Part shown: positions 12,548 to 23,130 of the stretch, piece after piece
How positions within the stretch are numbered: position 1 is the first letter of the stretch
Layout: the number at the start of each line of letters is the position of its first letter
From: Riptortus pedestris
Taxonomy: Eukaryota; Arthropoda; Insecta; Hemiptera; Alydidae
Reading direction: 5' to 3'
Length of the DNA stretch: 64,000 nt
Assembly (NCBI GenBank): GCA_019009955.1
Contig: CM032229.1
Location: 142,313,501 to 142,377,500, forward strand
Notes under the pieces: model-generated
What the model was told of the DNA's origin: nothing
Seen by the model: the letters and a program-made list of their open reading frames with translations, nothing else
Database searches by the model: none
Position numbers and translations under genes: made by a program

Positions 12548-12865
12548 AAAACCAACCTGTTAAGGCTGTTAAGGTGATGTCATTTGGCTTCACCGGGTAT
12601 AAGACAAGACATTACAAAAGATCAATGATTACCCCCAGCGTGAATGACATAGAGCATGCCTGAAATTCGACAAGGAGGGAGAAATATATCTTCTGATAAT
12701 GAAGACATCTTTATTCATCACCTATACCTCTCCCACCACAAGATTTATCGGCCATCTGTTCCATTAAATCAAAGCATATAGCTATTTAATTAGCCCCAAA
12801 TTGCTTCTTCAGGAATACAAACAGAATGATTTAACCATTACCAATTTCATCAGTAAACTGAAATG
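12548..12865. other. Unassigned
   Basis: Short spacer between two family H copies. Nothing was recognised. Confidence 0.3.
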
Positions 12866-13089
12866 TCCGTCACGCCGGGGCTGCATAAACTACACAGATT
12901 TCCGACATGCAGGTATCACTCATTTTTGATCTCATCTTATTCCCTATTTCTGAATAAAAATCTGACTAGTAGAAGTAGGATTTTACTGAAGACTGAAAAT
13001 TGGAAAGTACGAATAACTCGCTACGAATATTTGAGTTACGAAAAATACTTTTTTAAGTTATCGGTTAATCATCAAGATCGAGAAATCTC

Positions 13090-13176
<87 letters not shown>
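12866..13176 (+). repeat. Family H half-copy ending in a compound CT/TA array
   Basis: It begins with TCCGTCACGCCGGGGCTGC and carries a degenerate CAGATTTCC, then a diverged interior. It ends in (CT)n at 13087-13132 running directly into (TA)n at 13132-13176. The other half with the terminal hairpin is absent; the sequence after the array (GGTCCCACCTCTGG) is unrelated. Confidence 0.75.
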
Positions 13177-13179
<3 letters not shown>

Positions 13180-13269
13180 AGGTCCCACCTCTGGACCAAT
13201 TTCTCTAATTCTTTTTTTCTTGAGTTTGTTATTATCAGGAAAAGGTGCTGATGAAAGAAAAAAATGAAA

Positions 13270-13500
13270 ACGTTGCGTGGAGCACTAGATAGTTTTCCGA
13301 AAACTTAACCATATTAACTTTTCTAATGCCTGAAATAATTTCGCGACATTTCGTTTCCAATTAGTTTTTCGACACGTGCACCTAACCCATGACGTTTATT
13401 TTGTTATTTAGGGTAACTTTTGTTTTATATTTTTTTGTAGATTAACGCTAAATGCTATTCCAGGAGACGAATTAAAGTTTATTTGATATAGGCATAGTAT
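13270..13500 (-). repeat. Family M module fragment
   Basis: It matches part of the 298-bp module on the minus strand (TTAGTTTTTCGACACGTGCA, GTTATTTAGGGTAACTTTTG). It is strongly diverged. Confidence 0.5.
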
Positions 13501-13897
13501 GACAAATGATACTATGTTTTTTTGGCTTATATAATACTTCTAAATACGATTCGGATTAATGAAGTTATAAATCTCCCCCCCCCCTCCCTCCCCTTATTTG
13601 TTACTTACTTTAATTAGAAAATAACTTCGTTATTCATTTAATAGAAATGTAAACTATATGAGAATTTTGATTATTTAATTTGTGTAATGCATTAATTTAA
13701 ACTAAGTCGTGTTGAATTTGCAAAACGTGTGACAGCGGAAGCAAACGTGTGGGGAATCAAACTCTTTAATTCTGGTATATGTTATTTTATTTTCTCCAAT
13801 ATGTGGACGTTATTGACTTATGTACTATTACATAACTATTAAATGTTACTTGGTAATGACATTATGACAAAAGACAATATGCGTTTAACTTCAATAT
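13501..13897. other. Unassigned
   Basis: Contains a C10 run near 13567. No gene or repeat match. Confidence 0.3.
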
Positions 13898-13917
13898 GCG
13901 CCCGACGGACGGTTTAA
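13898..13917. repeat. Solo end of a TTAA element
   Basis: GCGCCCGACGGACGG followed by TTTAA is nearly identical to the right terminus of TTAA elements 1 and 2. No matching left end was found upstream, so this is probably a truncated relic. Confidence 0.5.
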
Positions 13918-14389
13918 TTTTACAAATTGAAGCTTTTGCAATAAAAATCCCATCATTGTTCAGTCAACAGTTGCTTCATGAGCATCGCCCCGGGTACCTT
14001 AGTGACTGAAACTATATTCATAGAAAATTATACTTGCAAAAAAAAAAATGGTTGTCAACTGTTTTTTCAGAAACATTTTAAATTTTCGTTTATCTCTCTC
14101 ACAGAACCCTCCCTTATTCCCGGTTGGGTAAAATATGGTATATCAAATAAAGGGTCAGTACCGCCAGTATATATAGTGGTGTTGTCATAGCTGTCGGTGG
14201 AGACCCTCGTCATTGGCTGATGATCGAGTATAGTTGTCATTGTGCTTTCGATGCGAGGGCACCATATTCAAGCCCGTCAAAAGTCGTACTGAGTTAGTTG
14301 TCCGGTAATCAGTAATTTTAGGAGTTAAAAATCTGTTACTGACAACAGACGAACATCGACACGACCGACAGGTAAAATAACTGCATGAA
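13918..14389. other. Unassigned
   Basis: A 70-codon frame at 13978-14190 has no recognisable motif. Nothing else was seen. Confidence 0.25.
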
Positions 14390-14555
14390 ATATTTTATGA
14401 CCATTGCTGTATACATTTTTTCGTAACTCAAATATTAAGCGACTTTTCTTATTCTCTGCATTCAGTAAACCCCTACTTCTACACATGGGATTTTTGCTTA
14501 GAAATAGACAATACTTGTTAAGTTGAGATCAGTACACGCAGCCCCTGCGAGATTG
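14390..14555 (-). repeat. Degraded family H end
   Basis: The reverse complement shows CGCAGGGGCTGCG and interior segments shared with the 41969-42909 subfamily (ATACATTTTTTCGTA, CCCCTACTTCTAC). The extreme terminus is mutated. Confidence 0.55.
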
Positions 14556-14729
14556 AATTTTTCCGTAAACAGTAAGTAGTATTCAGTAGCACTTGATCAT
14601 AAACCAAAAATTTCACAAAGTTCAGCTTTTTGGCCAGAGAGTATTTCATAACTGAAAGAAAATTGCAGAGGTTACAGAGAGTCAGATGTATATGGATAAA
14701 CTAATTTAATAATAATAAAGGGAAAAAAA

Positions 14730-15538
14730 TTATTTATTATCGTCCATTTTTTGCAACTAAGGCTAATTGGTACGGGTTATCTACAGGTTACCACCCTTTT
14801 TCTAGCCAGTGTGGGTCTAAGGATTTTATTTAATGAATTTCACCACTAAATAAACTCATATTGCCCAGGGCGAGAATCGAACTCGCCACTCTCTCTAGGT
14901 TTACCATGTGAGATTAACCCTCCGTCGGGCGCACCTCTGGACGAAACAAAATCGGGCGCACACGGCCTGAGAGGCCGCCCACATATTTTAGCCCCCCACT
15001 CCCCATCTAATTAATTTTAATTTAAAACGCTGGTAGGACAGAATTTGTTAGGATCTAAGGAAAGCAAATATGCTATTTAGTACTTAAAATAATAACTTTA
15101 TTAAAATAGAATGAAGCTTAAACTAAAACAAGTAAAATTGATAAGGCGCATTCGGCCTGAGAGGCCAGAGTTAGACTAGCACTTATTTCTCAAGATATCG
15201 ACGAACTTCCATATAGAATAGCATTAATCTTAGTAAAAGGGACGATTGCAATAGATATATCTTGAAAAAAAATCATCTTAGAAATTAAGGAGCAATTGGG
15301 CGCAGTCGGCCTTACAAGCCACCTAGGGACCAGTCTGTCTGGATGAAGGATGGCAATAGACTAAAGTAGGGGATTCTAAGCATGAACACAAATCAGGAAA
15401 TTACTGGGAATGGCCCCTCACAGGGGAAACAGAATGAGGCGTGGTATCAAAAAGTATGTTTTCCTGGCCTCTCAGGCTAGCTGCGCCCGACGGAGGGTTA
15501 AGGTCGAAGCTTTAACTCACATGGCTAACCTGAGCCCT
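14730..15538 (-). repeat. tRNA-derived SINE split by TTAA element 2
   Basis: The body lies at 14730-14917 and the head at 15502-15538, interrupted by the TTAA element. It contains the reverse complement of a B-box-like GAGTTCGATTC (near 14875-14885) and the CTCAGGTTAGCCATGTGAG head (near 15518-15535). Excising the insertion and one TTAA restores continuity with the other SINE copies. Confidence 0.8.
14918..15497. mobile_element. TTAA-flanked element 2 (piggyBac-like, non-autonomous)
   Basis: Flanking TTAA is at 14914-14917 and 15498-15501. The inverted termini are CCCTCCGTCGGGCGCA and TGCGCCCGACGGAGGG, so it shares terminus sequence with element 1. The unit GGCGCA-nn-CGGCCTGAGAGGCC (core plus palindrome) appears near 14953 and 15144, in a variant form near 15299, and inverted near 15464-15490. 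The 580 bp encode nothing. Confidence 0.85.
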
Positions 15539-15571
15539 GAATAATAATAAAGTATTCTCCTAATATCATGG

Positions 15572-15795
15572 AGCTCAGGTTAGCCATGTGAGTTAAAGTG
15601 TTGGGATTAATTTCACATGGCAAACCTATACACTAGTGCCGAGTTCGATTCCTGCCTAGGAAATTATGAATTTATTCAAAGACGAGCTCACTAAATAAAG
15701 TCTTTGGTCCCACCCCGGCTAGCAAAGGGTAGTAACCGGTAAATAAGCCGTCCTAATTGGCCATAGTAGCAAAAAAGTAGATGTTAATAAATAAA
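15572..15795 (+). repeat. tRNA-derived SINE, complete
   Basis: Head GCTCAGGTTAGCCATGTGAG, B-box-like GAGTTCGATTCC, body with TTTGGTCCCACCCCGGCTAG and AGTAACCGGTAAATA, and tail TTAATAAATAAATTATAA. It lies head-to-head with the previous SINE: 15511-15535 and 15573-15597 form a perfect 25-bp inverted repeat. Confidence 0.82.
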
Positions 15796-16470
15796 TTATA
15801 ATTCAAATATCATACACTTTATTCAAGAGATAATTTCACATGTTAATAAGAATAGTTACCAGAGTTCTTGAAATCAATAAGACGGCATGATATGATGATT
15901 TTTGATCTGTCCTATAGACAGTAAACATAATGACTTTGTAGTATTGTTGTAGAAAAGGTAGTTTTTATCGGAAGAGCGGCTATGATGGGCTAGATGTTCC
16001 CTGATATAGCACAGACTTCCCTCTGAGGTTCCATTCTTTTCTGCAATAATAGGCCCATTGTCTTCTACAAGGAAGGTTTGCTTTTCCGGATGACGCAAAT
16101 ATATTATCTTTTAATATGTTTTTTAGATTCCACGACCTTCGTCGTTACCGGAGTGCTATTAGATATAGATAGATAGTTTAGATATCCTTGTCACAATTTC
16201 TTAACCGATATTCCTAACGTAATGATACTGTCTATGTATTTGTAACCCTAAGTATTCTTTCAATCTGAAATATTTATGTATATTCCTGTTAAATCACAAT
16301 AACATTGTAAATCCTTTAAATACAAAATCATGGAACTTCCGATAATATTGCATGGCAAGAAAACGGATGAATTGAAGGAAACCAAAGCTATAATTGGGTG
16401 ATCCTTCGAATTAAAAATTAATTGTTACATAGTTACATAAAACTATTGATTTGCTATAAATTAAAATATA
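15796..16470. other. Unassigned
   Basis: A minus-strand frame of 74 codons (15874-16098) is followed on that strand by an AATAAA-like signal. No family is recognised and it may be chance. Confidence 0.25.
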
Positions 16471-17089
16471 CAGGGTCCGGCATAAAAACGTGACGATTTT
16501 GTAGTAATTGTTATGTTGGCACCACTGTCATTGAGACGGCGGGAGTGTTGTACATCGACAGGTCTATTCTTGCCATTTCAGTAGCCAGTATGTTGCACTA
16601 ACATCATCTTATACGGATGGAATTTCAGGTCGGAATGAAGAATTCGTCGTACACTTCGATCAGAAATGGCTAGCGCAACAGCATGTTTCGCTGCTGAACG
16701 TCGTGGAGACCGTGTAACAGCTACTCTTATCGCGTTAATGTTTTCAGGCGTTCTCACAGTCCGTTTTCGTCCTGGTGGTTTCGTTTTTAAAGCAGACGAC
16801 GTGTTCCTAAAATTCTTTACCCACAACAAGATCGAATTTCTGCTGGGAACAGGCGCGTGTCGATTTAAATTGAAACGTCTGCGAAATAAACGCTGTGTTA
16901 AAATAACTGAGTCATTATTTTTAAAATAGACTCCAATCACAAACGCTCGATGTTCACCCGATCACGACATACTGGCTACTGAAATGGCAATAATAGACCT
17001 GTCGATGTACAACATTCCCGCCGTCTCAATGACAGTGGTGCCAACATAACAATTACTACAAAATCGTCAGGTTTTTATGCCGGACCCTG
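16471..17089 (-). mobile_element. Tc1/mariner derivative with about 127-bp inverted repeats
   Basis: Long terminal inverted repeats with only a few mismatches span about 16471-16597 and 16963-17089, starting CAGGGTCCGGCATAAAAACG. TA duplications are at 16469-16470 and 17090-17091. The total is 619 bp, so most of the transposase gene is gone. Confidence 0.9.
16578..16940 (-). pseudogene. Truncated Tc1/IS630-type transposase N-terminus
   Basis: 120 codons. Residues about 15-60 (VILTQRLFRRRFN, SILLWVKNFRNTSS) resemble the N-terminal DNA-binding helix-turn-helix of arthropod Tc1/mariner-like transposases. Residues 60-110 (KRTVRTPENINAIRVAV, SDRSVRRILHSDLKFHPYK) resemble the second helix-turn-helix and linker. 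The frame then runs directly into the inverted repeat (HTGY, stop), so the whole DDE catalytic domain is missing. The start Met lies inside the element and may be internal to the original start. It cannot catalyse transposition; a residual DNA-binding peptide is possible in principle. Confidence 0.75.
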
Positions 17090-17091
17090 TA

Positions 17092-17969
17092 TATTGGATT
17101 TTGTTATCAAATATGTGTACACTGCGATTAGAATATTGAATCGGGACTTTATATAAATAGATTATCACCATGTGCAGACAAAAATTAAGCTAAGGATTTA
17201 ATTGTATTCGACTCTGCATAAATATATGTGGTTGTTTAACCCACGAACCAAGGGCATATGATTTTTAAGTTTAACGCTAATTGCTCAAGCGAAACTTAAT
17301 GTGGTCTGTATGAGACAGCAAGAACTGTACTTTACAAAACATTATATAAACGTAAGGAGTCAATCATAACGAGGACCAATAATTATACTTGAAGAGAGAA
17401 AAAGACTTCCAATTCTTCACAAGTTTTTTTACACTGCTGTGAAATAATTATACATACTTCAACTTACTACATTATAAGGAGGCTAAAATTATTATCACTT
17501 AATTTCATTTTAATAACCAGATTCTCAGTTTATTTTCCCTGAACTTGTTGAATTTATGGACAGCTGTTGCAGAGAAGACACCCTTCGTAATGAGGTACTC
17601 TTCGCTCTAAATCTAAATAACTCTACTGATTTCAACTTCATATAGATCTACTGAGTGCATTGATCGACAATCTTTGTGTAACCTTTGCTGCATTTTGCCC
17701 CAAACATCATCATTAGTTTGAAGTGATGATTTAGCATTGAAAAAATAATCGGAATGAAAATCTGAAAGAATAGCAACTAAAACTCGCTGGTTAGAGCAAC
17801 GTTGGAAATATTGTAAGGGATATCTTATTTTATTAGAGGCTTTCGAATGAAAGGATAAAACACGCATTTTAATCAAAAGGTTCATTAGTTCATAACAGTC
17901 CGATGCAAAAACTGCGTATTGGTCTGAGCTAAGCCTTGTACAATGATTTTTTTTTAATGTTTGTATGTC
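17092..17969. other. Unassigned
   Basis: A minus-strand frame of 90 codons (17613-17885) has mixed composition but no motif I recognise. No other signal. Confidence 0.25.
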
Positions 17970-17973
17970 TTAA

Positions 17974-18867
17974 CCTTTGAACGACAAGGCTGTGACACTG
18001 GACAAATTTGGCAAGTAGGTGTCATACATGACATATGCATATTTTCCACTTTATTCTGCTCAGAATCTCTCTTCTTGTCTCAAAATAACATTTAGAAAAG
18101 TTAAGAAGAATAGTGCGTTAGTATGTGCGTGTGCTTGATAGTACGCCCCCCCCCTCGTCACCAATGAGAGGTTAAAATGAAATAATAAATAAAAATATGG
18201 AAAAAATATATTTTTTATAGTATAATAATATACTATGTAATATTTATTATATAATAACATGCTATGTAATACCTTTACTTACGAAATAAATAAGCAAAGA
18301 AGCATATATTAGTAACATATTATTATTATACAAAAATACACCTTAGTATAAAAAAGTATATACAAATATTAACCTACATAGTAAAAAAAAATCATGGACA
18401 GTCATGACAATCATGGACTTCATTTATAAGGAAAATAATCCAAAAAAAAACATGAAACTATTCACTTGACGATTCTTTATTGGCAAAACATTCAGGGAAA
18501 CCATAGTATACTATGTGTTCACCGGAAATACTTCTTTGGCATTTACAGCAAAGACGGGTAACTCTTCTATTTTATTTATTACTTATAAATTACTATCAAT
18601 TTCTTCCATTTGTTTTAAACGTTTTTTTTCTAATCACACCTTCAGTGCTAAATAGCGAATTCTTTGTCAAATACGACACCTACCGGCACAAACACTCCGA
18701 AAAAGTACGAAAAATGGTGTAGGACAGAGCGTGCAATGACCTTGGCATGTAGTTGACTACTTAATAGGAGGGTATTAAGCACACCAGTCTTGTCCTGTTT
18801 GTTACAAGCTCATGCGTGTACAACTTACGGCATAGGTGTCATGTATGACAGCCTTGACGTTTAAAGG
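17974..18867. mobile_element. TTAA-flanked element 3 (piggyBac-like, non-autonomous)
   Basis: Flanking TTAA is at 17970-17973 and 18868-18871. The inverted ends are CCTTTGAACGACAAGGCTGT and ACAGCCTTGACGTTTAAAGG (imperfect). The unit TAGGTGTCATACATGACA, a core plus 14-bp palindrome, occurs near 18016. A near-identical unit lies near 18834-18850 and an inverted variant near 18666-18685. The element is 894 bp and the two short frames inside it lack motifs. Confidence 0.75.
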
Positions 18868-18871
18868 TTAA

Positions 18872-19098
18872 TGACAAGATCTTCTAGAACTAGAGGAGTC
18901 GGAGAATAAGTGACCTAGAGTGGGATGCGAGCTCATTAAGTGGGGGAGGTCTCGATGTGGCTAGTACTATTGTAGGTGTGTGTTTGCGTGTTTTTATCTG
19001 TGTGAGAGCGACCGTGAGAGTGAGGGAGAGAGATGAATATAGCAGTAGTATGGGTTCGTACCCGAGAAAACCACCCTAGTGAGGGAGGGAGAAAGAGG

Positions 19099-19102
<4 letters not shown>
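18872..19102. other. Unassigned
   Basis: Simple-sequence-rich flank leading into the GA array. Nothing was recognised. Confidence 0.3.
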
Positions 19103-19140
<38 letters not shown>

Positions 19141-19251
19141 GAGAGAGTGTGTGTGTACGTGTGTGTATGAGAGAGAGAGAGTGTGTGAGAGAGAGAGAGA
19201 GAGACATAGAGAGTGAGAGAGAGAGAGAGACGGAGAGAGAGTGAGAGAGAG
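19103..19251. repeat. Imperfect (GA)n/(GT)n array
   Basis: GA dinucleotides interrupted by GT and CATA stretches. Long Ser/Leu/His/Thr frames across it on the minus strand are artefacts. Confidence 0.93.
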
Positions 19252-19814
19252 AGGCGATCCCCATCCATCTTGTAGCTGGAAGGGCAGGCCTCACTCAACC
19301 CCCCACTCTAGGTTCGCACTTCTGGACTTGTAGCCATTCATAAGGAAAGGCTCTCCTCTTGACAGCATCATAAAGGAAATGGCAGAAATAGAGAACTGCC
19401 CATGAATGAAAACCACAAGCTCAAAATCTCAACATGATGAAAATTGCTGCTGTTCCTCCTAACACTCAATAATTTGCCAGCAGCATGAAAGTATTCATTA
19501 TAGGTATTTTATTATTTTGCCCATTCAGAGTATTGAGTTTGTAAAATTAATTTCAAATCTACAATAATGCTGTTCAGAACTACATCCTTCAGTTCATTAA
19601 TATTACAAAATGAATAATAAACGTTGTTTATTAGAGTTCTTTTGCATTCCAAAATTAAACACACACAAGCTTCAGAGTTATTATCACTGCACAATTTATT
19701 TAACAATGCAGTATACATTTGGTTAATTATTCTTAATCACTACTCAGAGTATGCACTGTTCTTCAGATTACACAGTCCAATAATTCACTCACGGTCACTG
19801 AAGTCCACAAAAAG
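19252..19814. other. Unassigned
   Basis: No gene recognised; short overlapping frames on both strands only. Confidence 0.3.
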
Positions 19815-19815
19815 A

Positions 19816-19965
19816 CACGGCACTGCACTGTCCTTTACTTCGTGAAGTTAAGGCACTGCACTGTCTTAAACACGGCACTATAATGTTACTTACAGAGTCA
19901 CGGCACAACACTGTTCCTCACATAATAGCACTTTACCGCGCTGCACTAATTTGCACTGTTGCACT
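19816..19965. repeat. Degenerate GCACTGCACTGT repeat cluster
   Basis: Irregular repeats of CACGGCACTGCACTGTC and variants begin near 19816, 19851, 19871 and 19899, with shorter GCACT units to 19965. Spacing is 20-35 bp. It resembles the iterated motifs found in LTRs or transposon ends, but no LTR boundary is evident. Confidence 0.5.
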
Positions 19966-20744
19966 AAACGCAATGATGATCACTTGAAAACAGCTGAGAA
20001 CAAACTCAACTGTCGGGCGAGTTGTACACACTTGTATAGAGGAGCGGCAACATCAAAGGACATTATCTCGAAGGTACAAGACTCTTTAGTCTAAAACAAT
20101 CTAGGCTCCACTTCAGGCGCCAATAGTCCTTTCCTCAGTCGGCTCCTTTCTTCTCCTTCGTACTTCCCAAATACGTGAATATCTGTTTAATCTTTCATGT
20201 ATTTAATTTTCGTAACTATATAAAGAAATGGCATAAGGCAAGCAGCCAACACCATGAAAATACGAAATATTTGACGAACCAGAGTCAATTTCGCCGGAGA
20301 ACCATCTTAAATAGAAACCAACTCTTGGCTAGTATTTCCTTTCGATCTCCTCTTCATTACATAGTATGGTTAATTTAATAGTTATTTATTTATAATATGT
20401 TTTCGCTTAGTTTTTATCAGGTTCACATCATTGCTCTTATTTTAATAAGTATACGATAAAACGATTGATAAACTATGCATCTCTACTAATTATTTAATAA
20501 GTACATTTAATTAGAGTATGTGTTCTGTACTTCATATATTTACAAATCTAAGGAAATTATATAAAATAAACATAACTCAATCAATAACAAATCATTTATT
20601 ATAGGACTATAGCCTATAAACTATGTTAAACATATTAAAATATGATTAGATATAATAAGATATCATAGGTTCTCATATTAAATTGGTATGTCTAAAATTC
20701 GTACTTTCGGTATATATATATGTTACTGTAAAACCCCAGAGAGT
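19966..20744. other. Unassigned AT-rich stretch
   Basis: Nothing recognised; one 67-codon frame without motif. Confidence 0.3.
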
Positions 20745-20966
20745 GGTAAATCCTAAGATTTACCGGTAAATCTTGGAATTTACCAGAAGCCTTGGTAAAT
20801 GTCCGATTTTGTCTTTCAAATCGGACTTTAGCCAGTAAATCTTAGGATTTCCCAAGAGGCTCGGTAAAAGCTAGAATTATCTCAATCAGGATACGTCTTT
20901 CGGTCTTTTACCAACAGATTTTGGTAAATCCTAACATTTCCCAGCGTCTGTTGGTAAAAGTTGGAA
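20745..20966. repeat. Cluster of GGTAAATC stem-loops
   Basis: Two adjacent 20-bp palindromes (20745-20764 and 20765-20784) are both bounded by GGTAAAT and ATTTACC. A third hairpin, GTCCGATTT / AAATCGGAC, is at 20801-20826. GGTAAA-like units recur near 20794, 20872, 20922 and 20952. The shape is that of a foldback element or structured repeat; the family is unknown. Confidence 0.65.
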
Positions 20967-21154
20967 TAAAGGTTATTTGTTATGAAAAGTTTAGAATAAG
21001 TTTTATTATTATTTGTTATAGCATGGGAGAGAATTGTGGCACTTTGAATTGCACTTCATATTAGCTAACTTGCACAAACATTTCTTATTTGAACATTTTT
21101 TTAAGCAGTTGCATTTTTTGAAACCCTGGCCACCAACCAATGACTGTTGACGAA

Positions 21155-21290
21155 CTGAGGTGAATTAATTTAGTGAGGAACACATTAAATAAAATACTTA
21201 GTCCCACCCTGGCTAGAAAAGGGTGGTAACCTGTGCATACCCCGTCCCAAATAGCCCCAGTTGCATGAAGTGGACGTTAATAAATAAATA
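21155..21290 (+). repeat. SINE, body and tail only
   Basis: TAGTCCCACCCTGGCTAG, GGGTGGTAACCTGTG, GTGGACGTTAATAAATAAAT. The tRNA-like head is absent. Confidence 0.75.
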
Positions 21291-21546
21291 ACAATAATAA
21301 TAATTTTTTATTAGACATCATAATATCATAATCTTTATTGCCTTTGCTTAAATAGTGTGGGTCCTTCTAAAAAGGACCATTCTAGGACAAGTCTATAAAC
21401 GTATTACACCTTAAACAACAATATTTCATCAAATGAGTTAAATAAAAGTCTGAATAAAGTTTAATTAGTCTTTAATTAGAGTTACTCCATAAGGATATGG
21501 AAGTTAAATGAAAGAGATGTCACGGTCTAAAGTTTTTCTCATATTG

Positions 21547-21550
<4 letters not shown>

Positions 21551-21596
<46 letters not shown>
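21551..21596. repeat. (TA)n microsatellite
   Basis: Perfect TA run. Confidence 0.95.
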
Positions 21597-21597
<1 letters not shown>

Positions 21598-23100
21598 CTA
21601 TTAGCGTCACTAATGTATAATATTAATTTGAATAAACTTCGAACATTATTCAGAAAGATAGACTATGTGTAATGTCATGCAATAATGGTAGATAGTTTCA
21701 AGAGATTAGACTGTAAAAAAACAGATGTCTATTATCTTTGGGCGATTACAATGTCGGCCTTATTTGCATAATGAAAAGTTTATTTTGAAAAGAGCCATTC
21801 GTCATGCTTGCTGTGACTGGCTCATTATTCAAGAAAAGCCTTTATTCTTCGCAGCGATGCACCTTCAAGATATTCGCATTATTTAGAGAAAGTAATGCAT
21901 CAATTTAATTTCTTTGTGATGGATCTGATGGTAATTTCAGCCATTATTTTCTTGCCCCATTTGATAAATTAAAGTACGTTTGAACTATTTTTTAAATTAT
22001 TATTAGCAAGATCTTCTTTAAATAGTTCTTTTGATACATTGCACGCTATATTGTTGCAATGATAGTAACGAGACAACCCATTGTTCATTTTACTCAGTAA
22101 ATTAAGTTTAGGAATAGTTTTAATACTGTTTTTTTATTGCTCTATTAAATCCATGTTTTCGTGAAAACACTACTGTAAATGTTTTCCAGCTAGTTATATT
22201 TTAGTTCAATTTCGATCTTTAAATATCAGGGCCTAAGGCAAATAGATTTTTAAAATAATGCTGACACTTTGTCGTCAAGATTCGCTAATCTCTGAGAAAT
22301 ATGTTAGGTAACTAATGATTGCCCTAAGGACCAAATAAGCCGGCCAAAAGCATGTAGGCACAGTACTCAATACCCGAAGACTTCTATTGAAATAATATTT
22401 TATTATTAATTTAGTTAATTTATTATTTCAAGAGATTTTTCTATTCAGATTTATTGACTTGTTGGTTAACTTGAGGTGGAAAATTCTCCACTGGCTATAC
22501 TCCCATTGTATTGAATCAATTTTTATTTGACTGAATTTCTTCGCTTGCTCAAATAATTGTGTTACTACACAGGGGTTTTAGACCGAGATTTAGCCATCAC
22601 CTTGGGTCTAGGGAAATATGGGATGCCAAAAAAGATAGGATTAGACGAATACAATTTCGGAAAGGATGGCAGCGAATTTCTTATACCAGGATTTTCCGAG
22701 GGACATTATAAATTTGATTTTTCGGTTATTGTGTAAGTTGACATGTATAATGATGATTCTGTAATTTTTCGGAGTATTTGAATTCTGGATGTTGCTTCAA
22801 TTTGTTGCTTTTATGGAACCGAAAAGTTCTACTCAGTAAGACCATATTGTTCATAAGAACTTTGTGTATTTCAGTCGTTTATTAGTCATTAACAATTTAG
22901 ATGTTTTCATTTTAGTACGAGCCTGTACCACATAGATTTAGATAGATTGATTTAGGCTAGTATAATCTCTAAATGTATAGACTTTACATTTTTGTGAATG
23001 GTCTCTATGTATGGACTTCCCTTTGCAAGTAGTTCGTGTAAATTGTGTGGTTTGTGTCCATGTTACAGTGCTTGCCTTTTGTTAAACCGAAGGTATATTG
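21597..23100. other. Unassigned AT-rich stretch
   Basis: No supportable frame, repeat or RNA gene. Confidence 0.3.
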
Positions 23101-23103
23101 TTA

Positions 23104-23130
23104 TTTCTGAGGACTCGAAACGTTCACGAT
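23104..23130 (+). ncRNA. Weak hammerhead-like core, stem II absent
   Basis: CTGAGGA (23107-23113) is separated by only CTC from GAAACGTTC (from 23117). The two core boxes are in the right order and a self-complementary ACGT follows GAA. There is no stem II between them, so an active ribozyme is unlikely; it may be the relic of a Penelope-type terminus. Confidence 0.15.

Noticed and set aside
15874..16098. Terminal exon with AATAAA-like signal on the minus strand
   Set aside because: No homology recognised and polyadenylation-like words are frequent in AT-rich DNA.
17613..17885. 90-codon minus-strand frame as a host gene
   Set aside because: No recognisable domain, splice context or second copy; could be chance in AT-rich DNA.
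18936..19298. Two long minus-strand frames rich in Ser, Leu, His and Thr
   Set aside because: Artefacts of the GA/GT array; the flanks show no domain.
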